Shown: positions 25,298 to 35,203 of the stretch, piece by piece
How positions within the stretch are numbered: the stretch's first letter is position 1
Layout: every line of letters begins with the position of its first letter
Assembly: GCA_011947345.1 (NCBI GenBank)
Contig: JAAVTG010000531.1
Location: 1,054,001-1,118,000 of the forward strand
Length of the DNA: 64,000 bases
From: Phytophthora quininea
Taxonomy: Eukaryota > Oomycota > Peronosporomycetes > Peronosporales > Peronosporaceae
Reading direction: 5' to 3'
Program-made: the position numbers and the translations under genes
The notes under the pieces: model-generated
What the model was told of the DNA's origin: nothing
Database searches by the model: none
The model's input: the letters and a program-made list of their open reading frames with translations, nothing else

Positions 25298-27392
25298 TCA
25301 ATGAGAAAAAGGTTTTGACGTCTGACGCCGCATCCTCGACGATGGGGATCCAACGTCTTCTTCCCCGCCGGAATCCATGAAGGCGTTGCTTGACCCTGCA
25401 TGATCGCGAGGACTGCCGATCCGAAGATCGAAAATATCGCTCGAATTCCGATGTCGCTCAGCTCGTCTGCCACGAGCTACAGAAGGTAATTGGTAAATAC
25501 TCTTCCGTCGGGCAAGCACGACCTTGCGGTTGAAAATCGACGAGCACGCGAGGAAGACCGAGATGGCAGCAACGAATAGCAAATATGTCCGTCGCGACAC
25601 AAGCTTGGATGCGTGGGCCTTGATCATGAAAATCAGAGCCAGCTCGCCAATCTGGCACAAACCCACCGCTGCGAGGAACGCTTTCTTCGGACTGATTCGG
25701 AAGAAGGTCATCACGCCTGCCATCGACAGTGTCTTGATCCCAACTATCAGCAGCACCATCGATAGGATTTCTCCAGCGTTTCTGATCAGGAACATTGGGT
25801 GCAGGATCATCCCCACACAGGCGAAAAACATGCTACCAAACAAATTCTCCATCACTCGAATCGAAGTAAAGGCCGCCTTGGCATTTGCCGATACATGCAC
25901 AAAGGCCAAACCAGCCAAGAACGCACCACATTCCAGCGAAAGCCCAATCATCTCGGAAAACAGAGCCATGAACAAGCACACCGACACCACTCCCAACAGA
26001 ACTAGTGGAGCATTATGCACTTCTTCCATAGCAGTCAGAAAGCGCAGCAAAGGGGGCACCACGTACTGATGAAGCGCTATGGTCATGCTCACGACGACTG
26101 CGTAAGCGATGACAGAGCGCACCATGGCAATTCCGATCCAACCGACTGAACGCACTGAGAACCACTCAGGTGTGCCCAATGCAAAACTCATCAACAAATC
26201 CTGGATAGCAATAATCGACGTCACAGTGCGTCCGTAGGAGGAGTCCTGGATCTTGTTCGCGCGGATGTGCTCATAGAGTGGCGCAGTAGTCGAGAAGCAA
26301 ACGCCTACACCGATGCTAAGTCCTTCAACCAAAGACGATGTCCAGCCGATTTGGACGGCCACAACGGCGACTAAAATCACAGTGGACACGATATATGCCA
26401 CACCTCCCACAAAATACTTTCGGAAGATATCTTCCGGCTCCTGTGGTGAGTACGCAGCACCGTGTCCGAACAACAGGAAAACTGAACCAAACAGAGAGAT
26501 TGTCTCCACTTCCTTGTACAACCTCACAACCCCAAGGCATGATGGCCCAACCAGCGCACCTCCAAGGAGATAGCCTGCATGCGGGGGATGTTAAAGTACG
26601 TAGCAATGATCCCTCCGATCGCCGACACGCCAAGCAGCACCGCCACTTGTGCCAGCAGATCCATATCGTAATGCAGCACTGCCGGGTCTGCCTTCTTCTC
26701 CACCGCCTCCAGCTTCTTCAGCTGCTCGGCATTCAGCCCCGTCGTGTTCTTTAAATGTCCTGTTTCATAGTCCACTTCCTTCTGCCCTGTCTCCTCCAGC
26801 TTATGCTCTCGCTGCTCCTCTTCCTGATGAGCTAGCACCTCCTTCAGTTTCTTGGACTGGATCTGCTCCTCTTGCTCCACGTGTTCCAGCTCCAGCAGCG
26901 TTCCGTTTAATCCCAACGCAAGTCTTTGAGATTAGCCTGCACGCTGAGCAGCTCTGCTCGGAGCTTCTGTCTCTCTGCAGCTTGGTCTCTTGTGTACTTG
27001 GACAGACTGTCCCTGCTCCCCATGTCCTGCAGACTCCGGTTCACAGAGAGTTCTAGCTGCTGCACAATATGGAGATGTTCCTCCACCTGATCGATTGAGA
27101 GGTCTGCAGCGGTTACCACAGCGTCCACTTCGTTCAAAGAGCCATCTAGACTGCCGTCCACACTGAAAACCTGCTGGCGCTTGTCGTAAAGCGGCGGAAT
27201 CTGGGTTACACTAGTAGGTGTCGATGACGCGACGATAGATGGAGTTCCTGAGGGCGCTAGGGACGTCGGCGCAGCTGGAGCTTCGGCATCCGACAGAACA
27301 TCCAGTTGAGCTATAACATGCAACGGCGAAGAGAGTGAGAGCGCTGCTACGAGCGACACCAGAGCCGAGCAAACGCAGCGTCCAGCGACCAT
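25298..27392 (-). CDS. K+/H+ antiporter, CPA2/KEA-like, with N-terminal signal and coiled coil
   Basis: About 698 residues, intronless. CPA2 antiporters exchange K+ for protons across organelle or plasma membranes. The N-terminus (MVAGRCVCSALVSLVAALSL) reads as a signal peptide. A long Glu/Gln-rich coiled coil (about residues 100-270) follows, then 11-13 hydrophobic segments. Family motifs are the first-helix GYLLGGALVGPSCLG, the acidic FSEMIGLSLECGAFLAGL helix and GLCQIGELALIFM late in the domain. The Q-x-GE-FAF-like region supports CPA2. The C-terminus is short, Ser-rich and hydrophilic; no RCK/TrkA domain is visible. Frame breaks are at GGGGG 26583-26587 (adding one gives IPPHAGYLLGG) and TTT 26925-26927. 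The start ATG at 27392 begins the signal peptide. Confidence 0.85.
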
Positions 27393-27718
27393 GACGCCGT
27401 TTGGCAACGGCGATGATGCGAAAATGTCACGTACGACTGTAGAGGCATACAAACTGCAAGATAAAAATGGACCGTTTTCTACACGTTTTATTAAAAACAC
27501 CGAAAGTTACCGCACAAACGCAAAAGGAAACGAACTTGAATTTGGTTCTTGTTGTTGTTGTGGTCCCCGACTTCCACAACCAAAATGCTCTTGCATGTTC
27601 CATTAGATACTTCCAATTACTCTGGCCACCGTGTTTCCGAGTTCTATTGAACATGTTATGCGTAACAAAACCAAATGGCATCAAAATTGTCCACGTATCG
27701 GACGAGTGTCCACCAACT

Positions 27719-28666
27719 CTACTCTTGGTGCGCGTCGTTGTCGATCTTGTCCGAGAACCACGGGATTAAAGCCGACACTTGCTGCTGATACAGCTTGTAC
27801 TCTGGGTATTTGGAGGCCGTGATGGACTCGGTGAACGGCGTTGAGCCCTGGAACAGCATCGTCAACAGGATCGTGCCGATACTCGACAGGTTCACGCCAT
27901 CTTCGCCCGCAGCGACACTGAAGAGGTAGAATGCCCACCAGAGCGACATCTCTCCGAAGAAGTTGGGGTGGCGACTGAAGCGGAACAGGCCGCTGCGATT
28001 GAAACCAGCCTTGAAGTCCCCGCTCAGCGGCTTCTTCTGCTGCATCAGCTCGTGTTTCTTGGTGTAAAAGTTCCACTGTTGCTGGTCCGCCGTCGTCTCC
28101 AGTGCCAAGCAGAGCAGGAACAGCAGTGAGGCCACTGCGTCCACCGTATTGAGCGCTTCGTTCCGGTGGTAGTAAGCAGCGTAACTCGGCGCCACCAGCA
28201 GCATTAACAGGACGTGCTGATATCCGGCGATAAACACCACGTTAAAGACCTCGAAGACTGTCCAGTGCACTTGGCTGCGGATGACAGCCCAGCGGTAGTC
28301 CTCCTCGCTGAGCTTATAGCCGCCTTTGCGCCAAAAGTTGAACGTGAGGCGGCTTCCCCAGAGCGTAACCAGAGTACTCATCAGCACCAACCGAGCGTTC
28401 CAGTCGCCGTCGACGTTGTAGGCGTGGAGAGCCACGTGCCAGGCGAAGAGCACGGGAGTAATGGACCACAAGCGATCCACAAAGCCCACGTTGCGGGTCA
28501 CGACGCTCGCCAGCCACGTAATCAGCATCAGCATCAGCAGCAGCTGAAGCGCCACGGCCAGCGCATTGGACGAAGCGTACGGCAGGAGCTGAGGTTGCCA
28601 GGCCTCGCCCCAAGCAGCCTTGCAGTGCGCCAAAGCAGCTCCAGCGGAGGTGATGGGCGAAGTCAT
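27719..28666 (-). CDS. DUF1295 / steroid 5-alpha-reductase-like membrane protein
   Basis: Complete uninterrupted frame of 315 residues. DUF1295 proteins are multi-pass membrane proteins related to the C-terminal domain of 3-oxo-5-alpha-steroid 4-dehydrogenases and methyltransferase-type reductases; the substrate is unknown. Five or six hydrophobic stretches are visible, including ALQLLLMLMLITWLASVV near residue 40. Hallmarks are the early GFVDRLWSITPV and, near the C-terminus, the NADPH-site-like GLFRFSRHPNFFGEM followed by WWAFYLFSV. The C-terminal PEYKLYQQQVSALIPW is typical of the family. The ATG at 28666 gives the expected length. It shares a 92-base divergent spacer with the splicing-factor gene to its right. 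No signal of frame damage. Confidence 0.88.
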   Translation of the reverse strand: MTSPITSAGAALAHCKAAWGEAWQPQLLPYASSNALAVALQLLLMLMLITWLASVVTRNVGFVDRLWSITPVLFAWHVALHAYNVDGDWNARLVLMSTLVTLWGSRLTFNFWRKGGYKLSEEDYRWAVIRSQVHWTVFEVFNVVFIAGYQHVLLMLLVAPSYAAYYHRNEALNTVDAVASLLFLLCLALETTADQQQWNFYTKKHELMQQKKPLSGDFKAGFNRSGLFRFSRHPNFFGEMSLWWAFYLFSVAAGEDGVNLSSIGTILLTMLFQGSTPFTESITASKYPEYKLYQQQVSALIPWFSDKIDNDAHQE

Positions 28667-28758
28667 TGACGGTTTCGGAACAGGTAGCGAGAAACGGTTA
28701 AAATGTCGTATGATAGGTCGTAGTTTTGTAAGTCGGGGTTACGCAGTTCCAAGCGGCG
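28667..28758. promoter_or_regulatory. Compact bidirectional promoter region
   Basis: Only 92 bases separate the divergent start codons of the DUF1295 gene (minus) and the Cwc2-like gene (plus). Both promoters and 5' leaders must lie within this spacer or overlap the partner's coding sequence. No TATA box is visible. Confidence 0.6.
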
Positions 28759-30173
28759 ATGTCGGGGTTGCCGCGGGATGTGACGGCGGTGGGGACGCTG
28801 GGCGACGTGGGGGCGGCCTACGCCGTATACGAGAAGAACTGGGTGTGCGAGGACTGCCAGCACGAGAACTACGCGCGCAGACAGCGCTGCTTCCGCTGCA
28901 AGGCGCCAAAGGTTACGCGGCCGAACGCGCTGGTGGTGGACAGCCAAGGGGACGCGCACTCGTGGCGCGAGGCGCTGGACCCGGCCAGCAACAAGATCTA
29001 CTACTACAACACGCAGACCAATCAGACGCAATGGGAGCGACCCGCGGAAATGGGCGCGGCGCCGCATTGTACGTCGCTAAGAGAGAGAGAAGATATCGGC
29101 ATGGGTTACTCATGCATTACACTGTTTGTTTCTTGCAGCTACGGGCTGGTTCGGCCGCGGCAAGGCTGGAGCCGATGAGAATAGCAGGTATGAAGAACTG
29201 AACAAGAAGTGGATGAGTCGGCCGGCCAGGAAGCAGCTGGATACGATGCCCACAGCCAACTCGCAGTTGGAAGGCGCCTACGAGTACAATATCTGGTACG
29301 ACAAGTACGTGGGGACCACTGGAGTGACTCCAGGGGCAAGGAGCCAGCGACTACGAGATGCAATTTGCAGCTGGATGCTGGCAAGACCAAGGCCGACGTG
29401 GTGAGCAAGGCTAACCGCTACTTCTGCGTTCATTTTGCTCGCGGCATGTGCGCCAGAGGAGCCGACTGCAGGTACTACCATCGCCTGCCGTCGGTGGCGG
29501 ACGAAACTAGGATCGGCATGATGCAGGACTGCTTCGGACGGGAACGACACGCGACGGATCGAGATGATATGGCAGGGGTGGGCAACTTCACAAGGAACTC
29601 GCGGACGCTCTATGTTGGCGGCCTGAAGAGTGTGGACGGCAAAGACGCGATTAAAGCGCAGGAAGACGAGCTCTGGAAGCAGTTTGGCGAGTGGGGGAGG
29701 TGGAGAACATCAACGTGATCCACCGTAAGGCCATTTGCTTTGTGCGGTTCCGCCATCGCACAAGTGCCGAGTTCGCCAAGGAGGCCATGGGCAACCAGTC
29801 GCTGCAGAGTGATGAGGTGCTCAATGTTCGATGGGCGTTTGACGACCCCAACCCAGTGGCCAAGGAGGCTGGCGAGCGAGCTGATCGAGACGCCATCGTG
29901 GCGATGGTTAAGGCGAAGGGCGCAGCAACAACAGAGGACGCGGAGTTTGACTACCCGGAGCAGTACCAGATGCCGGCGGCAAAGCGTCAGCGTCTTGAAG
30001 GAGGCGGCGATGCTCTGGCGTCGTACCCGAACACAGACACCCAGTTTGCTACGGACGGCAGTACTGCATCGGCCGCTGAAGCTGCGCTGTATGCTCAGCT
30101 CAGTTACGCGAACCCGAACGGCGAGATTCCGGCGGACGAGGACCGCGGGGAAGACAACCAGGAGGCCAATTGA
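28759..30173 (+). CDS. Pre-mRNA splicing factor Cwc2/RBM22-like with RanBP2 zinc finger and WW domain
   Basis: About 448 residues. Cwc2/RBM22 contacts U6 snRNA in the spliceosome active site as part of the Prp19-associated complex. Domains in order: a RanBP2-type zinc finger (WVCEDCQHENYARRQRCFRC, about residues 30-50); a WW domain (SWREALDPASNKIYYYNTQT...TQWERP, about 70-97); the Cwc2 core EYNIWYDKYVG-DHW; a CCCH finger (CVHFARGMCARGADCRYYH); and an RRM (RTLYVGGL as RNP2, AICFVRFRHR as RNP1). An intron at 29069-29138 follows the WW domain (GTACGT donor, CTTGCAG acceptor, phase 1). Frame breaks are at GGGG 29311-29314 and GGGGG 29693-29697; one added G at each restores YVGDHW and the RRM. The C-terminal tail is acidic. 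The N-terminal fusion is unlike yeast Cwc2. Confidence 0.9.
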
Positions 30174-30280
30174 TCACACGGTAAATAGATCTCGAGCGGG
30201 GCGCCGCAGCATGCAAAAATGCGGGCTCGCCTGCTGTATTGGATTGAGTGGAGAATGATTAATTGCTGCTTGATGCGTTG

Positions 30281-30661
30281 CTACAGATATCTGTAGACTG
30301 GTTTCTGCGGGGATGGCAGCGCTTGTTGTTCTTCTTGTTGCATCTTGATATCCTCGCGACGGAGCAGTGGCTGCGTCCACGATGTGTCTTCCTTGTGAGC
30401 CACACCGCTCTCAAGATGACCTGCTGCGACTGGATCCTCCTGTGAGTCGCATGGCCACCAGTCCGATTCCAAACACCCTGTTGAGACGCTCACGAACAAC
30501 AGCAGCACGAAAAAGAACCACCAGGCTGCTCGCAATCCCGTTGGGTCTGCCGAACAGACCTCCCGGCCGTCAGAAGTCTTCCAGCACTCTGCAGCCACCT
30601 CGTCCAGACAGCTTTGGATTGAGAGCACTGCCAGCTGAACGGACAAGGTTCGACAGCGCAT
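30281..30661 (-). CDS. Small putative single-span membrane protein, unknown function
   Basis: Uninterrupted frame of about 126 residues from the ATG at 30661. I do not recognise it. The first 60 residues contain several cysteines (CLDEVAAECWKTSDGREVC). One hydrophobic helix (AAWWFFFVLLLFVSVSTG, about residues 50-67) follows, then a polar Glu/Gln-rich tail. The layout suggests a single-pass membrane protein with a short Cys-containing outer segment. It is convergent with the Cwc2-like gene, 107 bases from its stop. No splice signals are needed. It could be spurious, but its hydrophobic segment and intact frame argue for a real gene. Confidence 0.45.
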   Translation of the reverse strand: MRCRTLSVQLAVLSIQSCLDEVAAECWKTSDGREVCSADPTGLRAAWWFFFVLLLFVSVSTGCLESDWWPCDSQEDPVAAGHLESGVAHKEDTSWTQPLLRREDIKMQQEEQQALPSPQKPVYRYL

Positions 30662-30917
30662 GATACCCAAACGCGTGACTTGTGACTGTTCGGAGATCTG
30701 CTACGCGATTAGTGCTTTCATGACTGAATTGGACTCGAGGCAGTTTACAAGAATCAACGAGATGTTGCTCAGGCTCTACTACCTTGATGAGAACGAACCT
30801 ATTGCTGATTTCTTGAGCAAGATATGGAACTGGAATAGCACGAAGTTGGCGTGTGAGTGCTCGCTGCAGACGGCGCATGGATGGAGTACAATGTTTTGTC
30901 GAGAGGGTAAAGCCAAT

Positions 30918-31454
30918 GGCGACGACTTCCGTCCACGAGTAGATCGAGACTGCGTTTCCTCGAAACACGAAGTGGCCGAGTGGGTGTCGTAGTGGGAAAA
31001 AGCGCATTTGGTACTCGCACAAGCTTGATGGTTTTCTTGGGCGAGTTTGAGAAGCTCGAAGCAGCGCGTCTTTCAGTGACCTGTGCGCCTACGACCCTGA
31101 TAAAGCTCGCCTCAAACGGAGGCGTGGCGATCGCTGTCGCTCGTAAACGGCACCGAGGCCCATGAGGATGTTCAGGAGATCGAGGTTGTGCGGGTTCGGC
31201 TCACGGCCGATGTGCTCGAAGAACCTGCGACTCGATTGAGCAATTCCGCGTCGACCGAGTACAATGGTAAGGGTTCTTCACCAACAACTCCAGCTTCTGC
31301 ACGTTCGCGTGAGCCCAGCGAGCCTTCGACAAACGAACGCATCCGTAAGTATACACATTTGCTGTTCCAAATTCCTCCACTATACGCCTCACTATACAAG
31401 GCACCGATTTCGAAAGCAGTCAGAAAAACGTCGTCCAGCGCCAGCCCCCGCTGA
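30918..31454 (+). CDS. Uncertain unrecognised gene, two or more exons, frame-broken
   Basis: Coding-like plus-strand sequence with no recognised domain. Readable blocks are KKRIWYSHKLDGFLG near 31.0 kb, SFSDLCAYDPDKARLKRRRG near 31.1 kb and VQEIEVVRVRLTADVLEEP near 31.2 kb, followed by a Ser/Pro-rich stretch. A good donor (GTAAGT at 31346) is followed by a phase-compatible acceptor near 31415 (AAAGCAG), leading to a short last exon ending SASPR at TGA 31452-31454. The blocks lie in different frames, so two or three base losses would be required. The start is a guess at the ATG 30918. It may instead be the 5' part of the kinase gene that follows. Confidence 0.25.
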
Positions 31455-31663
31455 AGGCGTCGGTGTTCCTCCTGCCCCCTCGTTGCCTCGTTGTCGGTCT
31501 CCCCTTCCCCCGTCTCTTTTCCGATTGCTGTGGACTGCAGCGAAGTGCCCCGCAGCAACTCCAGTCAGTCACCGCCATCTGCAGCTCGAGCAGTGAGTTA
31601 AAGACTTCCGTCTGCTCCCCTCCGTCGTTTCGTCGCTGACCTGGTCCTCTGAGAGGACGACAG

Positions 31664-33356
31664 GCCAACACGAACGCGACGAGTGCCTCCCGTAGCCAGC
31701 GCCCTCGCGCGTTCGACCGCTTCCGGTCCTGGGCTGGGGGTCTTCTAGGTGGCAAAAGCAAGAGCAAGTCCAAGAGCAACCGCGCGCGAGCAGCCACCGA
31801 GCCAGCTCAAGCCACAAACAGAGAACCGGCCACTGCAGAGGCTCTCAGCCGCTCCACCAGGACTCTCGCAGACCGCTCCAATAGCGAGTCTGAGCTCAAG
31901 ACCACCAGTGAGAAGCAGGCTGGCAGCGATTCCACTAGCGACGAAACCTGTGAAGAAGTAGCGGCCGAACAACTGCCAGAACCGCCACCCCCGCCACACC
32001 AAGAGCCAGACATGCAGGAAGTGTCAGCGGAGCTGCAGCAGCAGCTACAGGCACTGGGCATTAACCCATCGGACGATGTCTTCCGCACGGGCAGCGAGGA
32101 GTTTGACACCAACGGACTGAGCTCCCCATCCCGCAGGAAGTGCGCTTCATGAACGCAGAGCTCAGACGGTGCCCCGTCGAAGGCGTGGGCATGGTGCTTG
32201 CGATTTTTCCGGCTCGGGAGCGGTGTACGAGTTTGTGCGTACGCTGCGTAAGTGCATCTACGGCAAGGTCAAGCACGCCGTGAGGCTGCAGATGACGCCC
32301 AACGGGACTTTTGTGCGCACGCAGTTTGAAGTGGCGATCAAAGTCATGAGCAAGGTACAAGTGACTGATGTTGCTTGGTGCGAATAGCTGCTCCAGAAAA
32401 AGCTAACTCGTATTTTTTTCTTGAAATGCAGGCTATTATAGAGGAAGGCAATCTACAAGAGAATCCGCTGGTGGAACTTGCTGCCCAGCAGTATTTGTCT
32501 GTCCCTGGACACGAAAATGTGCTCACTCTGGTAAGTTTTGTTGCCATATTCCTCTAGTGCTCGTGAACTTACGGTTTGTCTATTACTTTTTAGCTCGAAT
32601 GCCTGCATGACGCTGATTTTATCTACGCAGTGCTGCCATTTTGCAACGGCGGCGAATTGTTCTCCGTCGTGGAGAGTGGTGGCGCCATGGAAGAGCCTGA
32701 GTGCCGTCATTGGTTCACACAGGTGCTCGCGGGACTTTCTTACCTGCAGAGTCGCTACATTTGCCACCGTGATATGTCGCTAGAAAATGTTTTGCTGGAC
32801 GGCGATACCTCAAAGGTGCGTGCGTGTGTACGAAGCCGTGGAAATTGTCAATTAGATAACTCACTTGCTCGATCATTTTTGTGTGCAGATCATCGACTTC
32901 GGCCTCTCCATTGGTATTCCAGTCGACGCGCATGGCATGACGTATTCGCTGCCTCCTGCTGGCGCTGTAGGAAAAATCTTTTACATGCCTCCAGAGGTGA
33001 GTTTGTTTCTATCATTCATCGCGATGGGAATTGGAGACTGATCCAACGTGTTTACCGCGCAGATCTATCGCAACCAAGTGCCGTTCAACGGCTTCTCGGC
33101 GGATATTTGGTCGACGGGCGTCATGCTGTTCATTATGGTGACAGGAGCACCGCCTTTCGAGCGTCCGGACGACGCGGACCCGCGCTTCCAGATGATTGCG
33201 CAGGGCTTGCTGAGCGACATGCTGGACTCGTGGGGCATGGACCACGTCTCGATGAGCGTCCGTGACCTGCTGATGAAAATGTTGATCGTGGATGATCCGT
33301 CGCGGCGCCTGACAGTAGAGCAGATCGCGATGCACCCGTGGATCCAGGGCGGGTAG
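31664..33356 (+). CDS. Serine/threonine protein kinase (five visible exons; first exon not located)
   Basis: About 470 residues from the first visible exon. A low-complexity Ser/Lys/Pro-rich N-terminus (KSKSKSKSNRARA; PEPPPPPHQEP) leads into a kinase domain. It shows the glycine-loop region SGSGAVYEFVR, VAIKVMSK (ATP lysine), HRDMSLENVLL, IIDF-GLSIG, MPPEIY and a late HPWIQGG end. Introns: 32356-32431, 32531-32593, 32816-32888 and 32997-33062, all GT-AG with good donors. HRD and DFG are intact, so it should be active. I cannot place it in a named subfamily beyond an AGC/CAMK-like appearance. No ATG lies in the first visible exon; a one-codon leader exon (ATG followed by GTAAGG at 31265) spliced to 31664 would be phase-compatible, but this is speculative. 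Frame breaks lie near 32122 and at TTTTT 32204-32208. Confidence 0.78.
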
Positions 33357-33491
33357 ATTGGGGGTCCCCTGTCAAAACACACAAGAAATGAACTGTCCGC
33401 CTCGAAGGAAACTGTCCATCTGGCTAGCGTCGAATGTGCGAAAGTATAATGCAGATCATGTCCTGTTTTGCGTAGATGTAGCCGATGCAGC

Positions 33492-33875
33492 TCACCCCCA
33501 ATCTGCTCTACAGTAGAAGAACGCCTCGGGTGGGGCTGGTACCATGGACGGCGGCAAATTCTGCAGCGTAAGTGCCGGCTGGGTCCGCTGTTGACCATTG
33601 ACAGGAGTCCATTGGGACTGAGCCGCTGATGCTTGGTGCAGACCATTGTCTGAACCTGAACCAGCAGCAACTGCGTGTTGTTCTTGTGCTGAAGTCGAAT
33701 GTATATTAGCCGACTGGCAGCGTTGGTTCTGGCTATGTATCGTACCTGCAAAGCTGTCGTACCAGAGCTTGACGTTGGCTTTGTGGTTTCGGCCGCGGTT
33801 GTGTCGCTGGCGAGCCTCCTGCGAGTCCTCAAAGGACTTGTTGCAGTACTCGCACACGAAGCGAGCCTTCCCCAT
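33492..33875 (-). CDS. C2H2 (U1C/matrin-type) zinc finger protein, ZMAT5 (U11/U12-20K)-like
   Basis: The product is 108 residues if the intron is spliced, or 127 if retained. The N-terminus MGKARFVCEYCNKSFEDSQEARQRHNRGRNHKANVKLWYD matches the U1-type zinc finger of ZMAT5, a component of the minor spliceosome U11/U12 snRNP, in spacing and flanks (Cys-x2-Cys, His-x5-His, then K-x-WYD). The C-terminal half is Gln/Pro/Ala-rich and lacks the CCCH finger of human ZMAT5. A 57-base intron at about 33694-33750 (donor GTACGA, acceptor CTTCAG) is a multiple of three with no stop, so both forms stay in frame. The ATG at 33875 begins the conserved finger. It could instead be another U1-type finger protein. 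Confidence 0.65.
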   Translation of the reverse strand: MGKARFVCEYCNKSFEDSQEARQRHNRGRNHKANVKLWYDSFAGTIHSQNQRCQSANIHSTSAQEQHAVAAGSGSDNGLHQASAAQSQWTPVNGQQRTQPALTLQNLPPSMVPAPPEAFFYCRADWG

Positions 33876-34000
33876 CTCGCTCGCTCCTTCGAGTCAAAGC
33901 CAAACTAACCTTTTAAGTACGAAAAAATAGACGACGAATGACATCAGCTTGCATGTTCTTCACGGCCCTTTTGCACTACAGCACGGTGCTGTAAATGGTG

Positions 34001-34941
34001 CTCTATGTGTAGGTGCCGGAGAGCGTGATACTCGGGAAGAAGTACGCTGTCTCGCTCGTCTACAGTAAAAACACAGCAAAGCAAGGCATCAGAACCTTTC
34101 TCAAACCAACTCAACTTCGCTGCAACTGCACCTGCTCGTCGATCCATGTCATTCCTTCACGCAACAGCACATTCAGCGCCAGCATGCTCCGCTTTTTGTC
34201 CCACTGCAGCTCCCTCGCCAAAATACTCACGGTCACCATTCCCCGTCGTCTGCGCGAGCGCCAGAATCGTCGAGTGGTCGGGACTGAGCACCACCGGTAC
34301 TGTCACAATCTAGCCGCAACACGGATTAGCCCACTCATTCAAAAGCCGTATCCTAGGTGATCCCCGTACCATAGTTCTCTCCTCCATGTCAATGAGTTGG
34401 AACCCCTCCCCAGGACACTGAGCTTCTGAACTGCTCTCTTGACGTCATCGTCCGTCACCGTCTGCATGGCCGGACTCCGCTTCTTCTGCAGCAGCCGCAG
34501 CAGGTCACTCATCCCGATCAAACCGCCATTCTTCGGTCTGCAACAAGCCACTTGCAACGTCAGTAAATGCTCCCTCCTTCTCAGGGTTACATCAAATATC
34601 CCCCCACCTCGTGATGATACACACTTCGATGATCTGCACCGCCAGCTCGTAGTAAAGTCGCCCACGTCCAGCAACTCGGACCAGAAGCCTTTCTTGCTGG
34701 CCAGAGGGTCCACACCGATCTTGGCGCACATGACCTGGAACTTGCGACGGAAGTCGGGGTCCTTCTTGATGTTGCTCTTGTACTTGACGGCGAACTGCTG
34801 CAGGTTGGAGCGGAAGAGCTCCAGCTGCGCCGACACGTGGGTCAAGTTCGCCTCCACGAGCTGCTCGCCCACCTCGTTGAAGTGCTTGGCCTGCTCCTGC
34901 TTCTTGCGCACGGCGCCGATGCCCACGCCGCGTCGTCTCAT
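34001..34941 (-). CDS. SNF8: ESCRT-II subunit SNF8/Vps22
   Basis: About 245 residues in four exons. SNF8 (Vps22/EAP30) is a winged-helix subunit of ESCRT-II, which sorts ubiquitinated membrane cargo into multivesicular bodies. MRRRGVGIGAVRKK starts the protein, matching the human N-terminus. IGVDPLASKKGFWSELLDVG and YYELAVQIIEVC are near-invariant family stretches, followed by KNGGLIGMSDLL, the GFQLIDMEERTMV segment and a winged-helix block TVSILARELQWDKKR. Introns: 34538-34607, 34310-34369 and 34060-34131. The last one joins WIDEQ to TSETAYFFPSI, the family's C-terminal strand. Frame breaks: AAA 34654-34656, CCCC 34408-34411 and one near 34240. The start is the ATG at 34941. Confidence 0.92.
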
Positions 34942-35203
34942 GCTGGAGATTCTGCTGCTGCTGCTGGGCGGCAAGGCACGAATTATAGTATCCGCGAATC
35001 AGAGCAGCATACGTGGAGCGTTGTTTAAGCAATTTGGTAGGTCTGTACGTTGAAGGTTAATTGCAGAGTTTGTAAAAGCTAGGATTTAGTGGCATGACAG
35101 ATAGCAGACTGCCATCTGTTACATAGACGACTCGAAGAAGGATTGCCCCCATTTCGGTTTTGCGGTCACGAGGAAGGAGAGCCCCTACAGATATATAAAA
35201 GCC

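Noticed and set aside
11000..29000. Programmed ribosomal frameshifting
   Set aside because: Breaks occur at many different runs of all four bases, in many unrelated genes, often several per gene and without a common slippery heptamer or following structure.
31420..31817. Minus-strand Arg/Leu-rich frames
   Set aside because: Composition follows the Pro/Ser/Arg-rich plus strand; no motif or start signal supports a gene.
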